Positions 27,954 to 33,837 of a stretch of DNA of 33,837 nt are shown in pieces. The DNA comes from an uncultured Clostridia bacterium (GTDB lineage: Bacteria > Bacillota > Clostridia > Oscillospirales > Oscillospiraceae), in NCBI GenBank assembly GCA_947367115.1, contig CANBCW010000021.1, positions 1 to 33,837 on the forward strand. The letters are read 5' to 3'. Numbering within the stretch: the stretch's first letter is position 1; each line of letters begins with the position of its first letter. The position numbers and the translations under genes are program-made. Below the pieces are notes generated by a model. The model did not search any database, had not been told where the DNA came from, and was given only the letters and a program-made list of their open reading frames with translations.

Positions 27954-28022
27954 TTACCTTTTGCTCATAAAAAAGTAATAGTAGCTAAAATAAAACTGTG
28001 CGGCAAAGTTGTTGATGACCAT
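27954..28022 (-). CDS. Phe/Tyr-rich leader peptide MVINNFAAQFYFSYYYFFMSKR
   Basis: ATG GTC ATC AAC AAC TTT GCC GCA CAG TTT TAT TTT AGC TAC TAT TAC TTT TTT ATG AGC AAA AGG TAA (TAG). GGAGG lies 10 nt upstream of the ATG (CGGAGGCCTTTTTTATG). 9 of 22 residues are Phe/Tyr, 8 of them in codons 10-18. Confidence 0.88.
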   Translation of the reverse strand: MVINNFAAQFYFSYYYFFMSKR

Positions 28023-28054
28023 AAAAAAGGCCTCCGAATACAGTAGCTGTGGAC

Positions 28055-28083
28055 ATTATACCACCAGTGGTGGATTTTTGCAA
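28055..28083 (-). promoter_or_regulatory. aro operon promoter: TTGCAA (28083-28078) N17 TATAAT (28060-28055)
   Basis: Consensus -10, near-consensus -35 and 17-bp spacer, ~33 bp upstream of the leader ATG. Confidence 0.72.
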
Positions 28084-28099
28084 GAGGAAATCTGCAAAA

Positions 28100-28873
28100 T
28101 CAGAGGATTTTTGCCAGTTCGTTTAAAATAGCGTTGAGATCCGCGGCCAGCTCTTCGGGCGTAGTGTACATATGCCGGAACAGGGAGTGCAGATTCTCTT
28201 CAAAATGACCGGGAAGGATGGGGCACATTTCCTTACATAGCGGCATAAGGCGCTTTTCACCGGGGTGGGTCTTGCCGTTCCGGGCAAACAATACATCGAA
28301 ATAGGTTTCCAAGAAGGCGGCCGTACGGTGGTTCACACTGACAAGATCCCCACGTCCGGCGGCCTTTTTGATCTGCAGCTCGTAGGCGGGCATGGAAGAG
28401 CGCAGCAGTCTCCAGCCGTTTTCGATGATATTCTTTTTCAGCTGTTCGGGATAGGGGACAGTGAACCGTTCTTTTGCTGCGGTCAAGCGCCCGGAACCGT
28501 CATAGATGATTTTGCTGGTGATCAGATTGTGCCACATGCACGTGGTATATGCATTGCTTGGCTGGTGCTGCTCTACCACCCGGGCGATGCCGGAAGTGAA
28601 ATCGTCCAGATCACGGAACAGGAGGTCAAAGTCAATACCATTGTTAAACGTACCGTTGTCCTCCAGTTCCCAGAAATGGTTGCCGTATTCCACATAGGAG
28701 CAGTATTTGCTCAAAATACCCCGGCGCTCATCCTCGCTGACAGGTGCGGTGCAATAAAGGTAAATATCGTAATCGGATTTTTCGTCAAAGTGGGTGCCGG
28801 CTCTGGATCCGCCCAGGGCGATGGCTTCAACTTGAGGAAGCTTGGAAAATTCTTCGAAAACTTGATCAATCAT
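28100..28873 (-). CDS. nucleotidyltransferase-domain protein
   Basis: VEAIALGGSRAGTHFDEKSDYDIYLYC is the minimal nucleotidyltransferase GGSRAxG..SDxDxxL motif; a helical C-terminal half follows. Confidence 0.8.
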   Translation of the reverse strand: MIDQVFEEFSKLPQVEAIALGGSRAGTHFDEKSDYDIYLYCTAPVSEDERRGILSKYCSYVEYGNHFWELEDNGTFNNGIDFDLLFRDLDDFTSGIARVVEQHQPSNAYTTCMWHNLITSKIIYDGSGRLTAAKERFTVPYPEQLKKNIIENGWRLLRSSMPAYELQIKKAAGRGDLVSVNHRTAAFLETYFDVLFARNGKTHPGEKRLMPLCKEMCPILPGHFEENLHSLFRHMYTTPEELAADLNAILNELAKIL

Positions 28874-28898
28874 CTGTGTTGTTTCCTTTCAATACATC

Positions 28899-28925
28899 AG
28901 GCTGCTGCCAATGAAGCAGCAGCCT
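28899..28925. repeat. 10-bp inverted repeat between kinase and nucleotidyltransferase genes
   Basis: AGGCTGCTGC - CAATGAA - GCAGCAGCCT; no T tract on the minus strand (GATGTATTG follows). Confidence 0.7.
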
Positions 28926-28932
28926 GTGCGCA

Positions 28933-31900
28933 TTAAATTATGGTAAAATTCTGTGTGGTGACATACATTCCATTGAAGTAGATATCAAGGGAATATGTAC
29001 CCGGAACGGTGGGCATTTGGGGAATATCCAGTTCACAATAACGCTGATACCACATTTTACGCCATGTTTGGCTCTGCGTTTCCGCGCTGACCAAACGGTT
29101 CTCGCTGTCCCGGATCACAAATGTTGTGACGATGGTATCCTCGGATACCCCATATGTTTTAGACATATGGGCAAGGACAGAGGCTTTCTCGCCGACCGCA
29201 AAGGTGGTCTTATAGTCAGATGCTTTCAAGTCATCCTTATCCCATTTGTCTTTATTGGGCGTCAGACACATGGAGAATTCCATATCGGCGGCTGTGACAT
29301 CATAGCCATGGAAGGTTTCTGTTTCGACCGGGCCGTAAGTGTAGGGGACGGAGAAATAAGTGATCTCATCCACCGGGCGAACCTCAAAGTCATAGGACGA
29401 ACCGGGTACAAGGGCGATGGTGGCGTTGTTGTCAGGGCAGGTGACGGTTATGGGTGTGCCGCCGTCAACGGAGTAGGTCAGCAGCCAGCCGTTCGCGGGA
29501 GCGGTTCCGGTAAAATCCCAGTTCAGTGTCATGACCCAGGGATCCGTGACCGCTGCGGTAAAGCCTGTCACCTGAACAGGATCGGGAGTAACGATGATTT
29601 CAGCACTCTGGGTCATTCCTTCGGCAGTGACAATGATGGTGTAGCCGGTGGTGTGATCCAGCCCGGTAAACTCAATAGAGGTTTCCATGGTTGTCTGCGT
29701 TTGATCATAGCCTGCGTCATTATAGCAGCGGACGAACCAGGTTTGGGCATCAGCGCCCTCAGGCAGAGCCCACTGGACAGTTATTGCACCGTTGCCGCAT
29801 GCGGTGACGGCCAGGTTTTGAGCTTGAATGATCTTTCGCGCGGTGTATGTTAGCTCCCATGTGCCGGAAAGACGCATACCCGGAGCGGGCAGCAAACGGA
29901 ATGAATACTCCTGTCCAACTGTTAAATTGTTAATGGTGGCCGTATGTCCGGTGAAGCTCAGAGTCTTCTCCTCCTCGCCCGGAGCGCCATACTCAATAAC
30001 CCAATCATTTGCATCAGGACCGTTAACAGAGAAATTCAGGATAACGGAACCGTCAGCTGTACCGCTAATGGCGGAGAAGTTTATAATTTCCGTTTGTGCG
30101 ACTGTGGTATGACTGCTTGTTGTCGTACCCTGGAGTTTGTGCATACCGGAAATCTCTACATGGATACGGTATTGTGTTCCGGCGTTCAGATCGGTAAATA
30201 CCGCAACTCCGTTCGTTACGGAAGAATGCTTGGTGTTTCCATACGTGTCGGTGCAGATAACGGTCAGAAGCTTGTCATCGATATCAGAAGTTAGAATGAC
30301 AGCAATTCGATCCGTATAATCTTCAATCTGAAGATCCTCTATGGTCTGTATATAGGATTCATGATACCAGAAATACCCGCCAATGGCAGCTCCGGCAAGC
30401 AGGAGGAGAATGACAGCAGCGGTGATCCAACGGCGAAGAGCGGCTTTCTTTCTGGGCGTTTCTTCATCATCCCAAATCTCTTCCGGTGTGACCTCGCTGG
30501 GGACTTCCTCAGGCGGAGTCTCTTCAGCAGCTTCACTGTTATCTGCTGCCACTTCTTCGGCATTCTCGGAGTTCGCGTTTTCATCGGAAAGTGCGATGAT
30601 CGGGGGCTGCTCCGCGTCCGGCGCATGAGCTTCTTCCTCTGCCTCCGTTTCCAAAACGATTGGAGGGGGAATGGGAACGTCAATGGGTTCGGGAGCGACA
30701 ACAGGCTCCGGCAGCTCGTGGGCAATCAGATCGTCGGCTTGGGCCAGCATCTGAGCGACTTCATCGGTGACGGGAGTATCTTGGAGGGATGCCGCGTTTT
30801 CTTCGGAAGGAGCGGTTTCATCGGCGGTCAGAATGTCCAGGAAGGAAAGCTGCACCGGTTCTTCGTCGGCTGGTTCTTGGGGAATTTCTTCAACGGAAGG
30901 TTCTTCTGCAGGCGTTTCTTCCATGGGGGCTTCAGCAGAAGCATCTTCGGAAGGAACATCATCAGCGCATTCGTCAACAGGATCTCCGGCAGGGGACGCT
31001 TCCTCATCAATTTCTTCGCCGTCCGCAGAATCTTCTGCAGCGGTCTGTTCAGGTTCGTCATTCTCAGCTTCTGCTTCCTGTACCGGTGGTTCTTCATCGG
31101 GAATCATGGCAAGCAGCTCGGCAAGCTCGGCATCATTCTCTTCCTCGGTCAAGAACTGCTCTGTTTCCTCCGGTTCATCCAATACAACCACTGGGGGTGG
31201 AACAATAGGTGTGTCATTGACACTGTTTCGCTGCATATAATTGACCAAGGCCTGACCCATTTGAGCAGGATTCTGCCACCGATCCGTCGGGTTGGGCGCG
31301 CAGGCCTTCAGAATGATCTCAGCCATTTCATAATCGGCGTACATGGGCGGCGGCAGAACCTGAGCGGGCGCATTGCCATCAAAGGGAAGCTCACCGTTGT
31401 TGTACACCTGATACAGCGTCAGACCCAGAGCGTAGATATCAATGGTATCGTTCAGCGTGGACATGGCATCCGAGATCTCCGGCGCGGTATAGCTGCTGCG
31501 GTACTTTTCGGGCATAGACGCGTATTTCAGAGAAGACAGGGGAATGAAGCCCAGATCGCCGATCTGATAGCCTTGCGAATCGGATAGGAAGATGTTGCTT
31601 GGTTTGAGATCAGCGTACAGATATCCGGCTCTGCGGCAAACAGCCAAGGCAGCGCACATATCCAGACCCAGATTGACAGCGGCAAGATGCGTCAGGGGTT
31701 CTGTGCGCATCAGCTTACCGAGAGAGCGTCGGTAGTGTCCAACCAGATATACGTCATAGCCCACGCCCTCGTTCATCTGCTGGATTTGATGCCCCAGATA
31801 GGGTACAAATCCTTCCAAATGGCTCAGACGTTCCAATATATCTGCTTCCCCGACAACACCGTCAGACAGCTCCTTGAAGTAAGCAAGGGCTTCCGCCTGA

Positions 31901-32100
31901 TCGGAGTAGGCACCTGTCAGCAGCAAGGCATCCAGCTGTACCTGTGACGCGGGGATGGAAATAATCTTTACGATGTAGCGCTCGTCAGTATTTTCCCGGA
32001 TAGCCGGATAGCAGCGGACACCATGATGGTCGCTGATGGCTTCGCCCATAATGAAGCCGTCCAGCAGGGGAGAAACAAGCTTTGATTCTGACAATTCCAT
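28933..32100 (-). CDS. membrane-anchored Ser/Thr protein kinase with acidic linker and extracellular fibronectin type III-like domains
   Basis: Kinase signatures ERYIVKIIS (Lys), VVGEADILERL (Glu), YADLKPSNIFL, IGDLGF, YTAPEISD, DIYALGLTLYQ; ~250-aa Glu/Ala/Pro-rich linker; TM RRWITAAVILLLLAGAAIGGYFWY; repeated FN3-like ectodomain. Confidence 0.87.
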   Translation of the reverse strand: MELSESKLVSPLLDGFIMGEAISDHHGVRCYPAIRENTDERYIVKIISIPASQVQLDALLLTGAYSDQAEALAYFKELSDGVVGEADILERLSHLEGFVPYLGHQIQQMNEGVGYDVYLVGHYRRSLGKLMRTEPLTHLAAVNLGLDMCAALAVCRRAGYLYADLKPSNIFLSDSQGYQIGDLGFIPLSSLKYASMPEKYRSSYTAPEISDAMSTLNDTIDIYALGLTLYQVYNNGELPFDGNAPAQVLPPPMYADYEMAEIILKACAPNPTDRWQNPAQMGQALVNYMQRNSVNDTPIVPPPVVVLDEPEETEQFLTEEENDAELAELLAMIPDEEPPVQEAEAENDEPEQTAAEDSADGEEIDEEASPAGDPVDECADDVPSEDASAEAPMEETPAEEPSVEEIPQEPADEEPVQLSFLDILTADETAPSEENAASLQDTPVTDEVAQMLAQADDLIAHELPEPVVAPEPIDVPIPPPIVLETEAEEEAHAPDAEQPPIIALSDENANSENAEEVAADNSEAAEETPPEEVPSEVTPEEIWDDEETPRKKAALRRWITAAVILLLLAGAAIGGYFWYHESYIQTIEDLQIEDYTDRIAVILTSDIDDKLLTVICTDTYGNTKHSSVTNGVAVFTDLNAGTQYRIHVEISGMHKLQGTTTSSHTTVAQTEIINFSAISGTADGSVILNFSVNGPDANDWVIEYGAPGEEEKTLSFTGHTATINNLTVGQEYSFRLLPAPGMRLSGTWELTYTARKIIQAQNLAVTACGNGAITVQWALPEGADAQTWFVRCYNDAGYDQTQTTMETSIEFTGLDHTTGYTIIVTAEGMTQSAEIIVTPDPVQVTGFTAAVTDPWVMTLNWDFTGTAPANGWLLTYSVDGGTPITVTCPDNNATIALVPGSSYDFEVRPVDEITYFSVPYTYGPVETETFHGYDVTAADMEFSMCLTPNKDKWDKDDLKASDYKTTFAVGEKASVLAHMSKTYGVSEDTIVTTFVIRDSENRLVSAETQSQTWRKMWYQRYCELDIPQMPTVPGTYSLDIYFNGMYVTTQNFTII

Positions 32101-32307
32101 CGCCTCCTTATGTTAACTCATCTTATCATAAATTAGATTCCTGAAAATTGCAACTGGTTTCTGCATTTTTTAAGATAAAAACAGAGTGTAAAATGGTCGT
32201 ACAGCGAAACCGATCAAATATTTCCACATTCGACAATTTTTTGCGTCGAAGTGGAAGCTGGCTCCTTTGGTTAACAATAATTTTTTGTAAATTGTGAGCA
32301 CAGGAGG

Positions 32308-32336
32308 TTGTTTTATTTTGAAAACGATGCTATAAT
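32308..32336 (+). promoter_or_regulatory. promoter of the zinc-ribbon/Big_2 gene: TTGTTT N17 TATAAT
   Basis: Spacing 17 bp, consensus -10 at 32331-32336, 50 bp upstream of the ATG at 32386. Confidence 0.6.
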
Positions 32337-32385
32337 GACGAAGACGCTTGGTACGGTGCTGTCCGTACCGGAATGGAGGTTTAAT

Positions 32386-33732
32386 ATGGAAAAGGTTATT
32401 TGTGATGTCTGTGGCACCGATTATCCTGAAACCGCTGCCCAGTGTCCCATTTGCGGATGCGCCCGGGGAGACGGCGGCCAGACATCAGCCGGAAATACAG
32501 CCGCTGATGAGGGAAGACCAACCTATACATATACCAAGGGCGGACGCTTCTCCAAATCCAATGTGCGCAAGCGCCTGAAAGCGGCACAGATTCAGCAGGT
32601 TCCCATCCCGGAGCCGGAAGATGATCCTGATTATGAAGATTATGATGAGGACGACGAGCAGGACGAGCCTGCTTCCAACCGCGGGCTGATCGTAATCGTA
32701 ATTTTACTTTTGCTGGCGATCATTGCGGTATCCAGCTATATTGCGATTGTTCACTTTGATTTGTTTGGCAGCGATGATGCCACTGTTCCTGCCGGCAGCA
32801 CAGGTACCAGCCAGAGCACGGTTCCTAACACAACCGCCGGCGGCGTGCAGGTGCCTTGCACCAATCTGACTGTTTCTGACAACGAGATCATCCTGAAGGC
32901 TCTGGATAGTGTCTGGCAGCTGAGTTACGCTGTGGAGCCTATCGATACCACCGATCAGATCAAATTCGTTTCTGATAATGAGTCCGTCGCGACTGTGGAT
33001 GCCAGCGGCCGTGTAACGGCTGTGGGCAGCGGCGAAGCCACCATTACCATTATCTGTGGTTCGTATGTTTCCGAGTGCCGTGTGGTCTGCAATCTGGGCG
33101 GCGGTGACGATCCCGTCGTTCCCTCTGATCCCACCATTCCCAGCGACCCTGTTGTGACTGTTGAGTTAAAGCTGAACCGGACGGATTTCACCCTGAATGC
33201 CAAGGGCACCTACTGGAATCTGTACAGCGGTGAACTGGATCCTGCTGAGATTACCTGGACTTCCAACAATGAGGAAGTTGCCACTGTGACCAACGGTAAG
33301 GTTGTGGCTGTGGGTATCGGCAGAACGCAGATCGTGGCCGAGTACGAGGGTCAGAAGGTATCCTGCTGGGTTTCCTGCAAGTGGACCGAGGAGGAGCCCA
33401 CTGAGCCTACGGATCCGAGCGATCCCACCGATCCCGGCGATGAGCCTTCTCAGGTGTATAAGCTGAAGATCAATGATCTGGATCCTTATTATTCCACTGG
33501 CACACATTCCTGCGAGGTGTCTATCAAGGTGAGAGAAACCATCCGACTGACTGTTGTGAATGAGCTGGAGGCCAGAATGGATGTAACTTGGGTCGCTTCT
33601 CGGGATGGATATGTAACCATTGATGGAAACAAGATCACGGGAGCTGCCTCTACATCTGAGGTTCGTATGATCACGCTGACCGGTACCTATGACGGACAGA
33701 CCTTTACCTGCGTCATTCGCGTCAGTGCGTGA
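32386..33732 (+). CDS. zinc-ribbon, single-TM protein with extracellular bacterial Ig-like (Big_2-type) domains
   Basis: MEKVICDVCGTDYPETAAQCPICGCARG zinc ribbon; TM LIVIVILLLLAIIAVSSYIAIVHF; repeated NESVATVDASGRVTAVGSGEATITIICGSYVSECRVVC and NEEVATVTNGKVVAVGIGRTQIVAEYEGQKVSCWVSC. GGAGG-led ATG; start corrected from 32308. Confidence 0.88.
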   Translation: MEKVICDVCGTDYPETAAQCPICGCARGDGGQTSAGNTAADEGRPTYTYTKGGRFSKSNVRKRLKAAQIQQVPIPEPEDDPDYEDYDEDDEQDEPASNRGLIVIVILLLLAIIAVSSYIAIVHFDLFGSDDATVPAGSTGTSQSTVPNTTAGGVQVPCTNLTVSDNEIILKALDSVWQLSYAVEPIDTTDQIKFVSDNESVATVDASGRVTAVGSGEATITIICGSYVSECRVVCNLGGGDDPVVPSDPTIPSDPVVTVELKLNRTDFTLNAKGTYWNLYSGELDPAEITWTSNNEEVATVTNGKVVAVGIGRTQIVAEYEGQKVSCWVSCKWTEEEPTEPTDPSDPTDPGDEPSQVYKLKINDLDPYYSTGTHSCEVSIKVRETIRLTVVNELEARMDVTWVASRDGYVTIDGNKITGAASTSEVRMITLTGTYDGQTFTCVIRVSA

Positions 33733-33765
33733 TGAATTTAAAAATTGGAGCTGCCATGTATGAAG

Positions 33766-33837
33766 TGACCCCAAAAAGTTAGACAAATATTTCTAACAAA
33801 AATTGTTCAAGCAGCCAAGAGGGCTTGCAGTCTGTGT
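33766..33837 (-). mobile_element. right end of an IS3-family-like insertion sequence, truncated by window edge
   Basis: Terminal sequence TGACCCCAAAAAGTTAGACAAAT resembles the IS3-family TIR; the reverse strand just inside encodes ...HRLQALLAA* (stop at 33809-33807), consistent with an OrfB C-terminus. Confidence 0.65.

Noticed and set aside
27866-28060. T-box riboswitch upstream of the aro operon
   Set aside because: I could not find a T-box-like conserved sequence or a specifier stem; the leader is short and is better explained by a peptide-coding attenuator. An Infernal search would settle it.
30480-31200. Repetitive GAA/TTC-rich tract in the kinase gene as a DNA repeat element
   Set aside because: It keeps frame and encodes the Glu/Ala/Pro-rich linker typical of bacterial membrane kinases; not an independent repeat.
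30361-31587. 408-aa plus-strand ORF (Gly/Arg/Phe-rich)
   Set aside because: Antisense shadow of the acidic linker of the Ser/Thr kinase; composition is explained by the reverse complement of Glu/Ala/Pro codons.
1-33837. CRISPR arrays, tRNA or rRNA genes
   Set aside because: No regularly spaced direct repeats, tRNA cloverleaf/TTCGA-type motifs or rRNA-like blocks were recognised by eye; a tool scan would be needed to exclude small ncRNAs.

Overview
The window is a low-to-mid GC Clostridia-like (probably Oscillospiraceae-type, by inference) chromosomal segment. It runs from the 3' part of a pyruvate:ferredoxin oxidoreductase gene (minus strand, TTG start, absent from the ORF track) to the right end of an IS3-family-like element. 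Between them on the plus strand are a HAD phosphatase, an OmpR/HK two-component pair, a ComM/YifB-like AAA ATPase, an EFR1 ferredoxin - ThiI - CinA-C - GtrA run, and an ABC ATPase/FtsX-type permease pair. On the minus strand there are two accessory-looking blocks. (1) 14.3-19.7 kb: a PplA-like lipoprotein with two repeats, ApbE, RnfC, RnfD, RnfG and a 145-aa membrane protein, with no RnfA/E/B in the cluster. (2) 19.9-28.1 kb: a complete chorismate-to-Phe/Tyr operon (DAHPS-tyrA-aroB-aroA-aroC-pheA-aroE::aroK-aroQ). Upstream of it lies an unannotated 22-codon leader ORF, MVINNFAAQFYFSYYYFFMSKR, followed by alternative RNA pairings and an 11-bp terminator stem. This is the textbook architecture of ribosome-mediated Phe/Tyr attenuation, and it has its own sigma70-like promoter with a palindrome in the spacer. 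The rest is a nucleotidyltransferase and a divergent pair of envelope-spanning proteins (Ser/Thr kinase-FN3 and zinc-ribbon-Big_2). The top candidates for undescribed biology are the Phe/Tyr attenuator and the RnfCDG-only flavin electron-transfer cluster. All calls come from reading the sequence; no database search was run.
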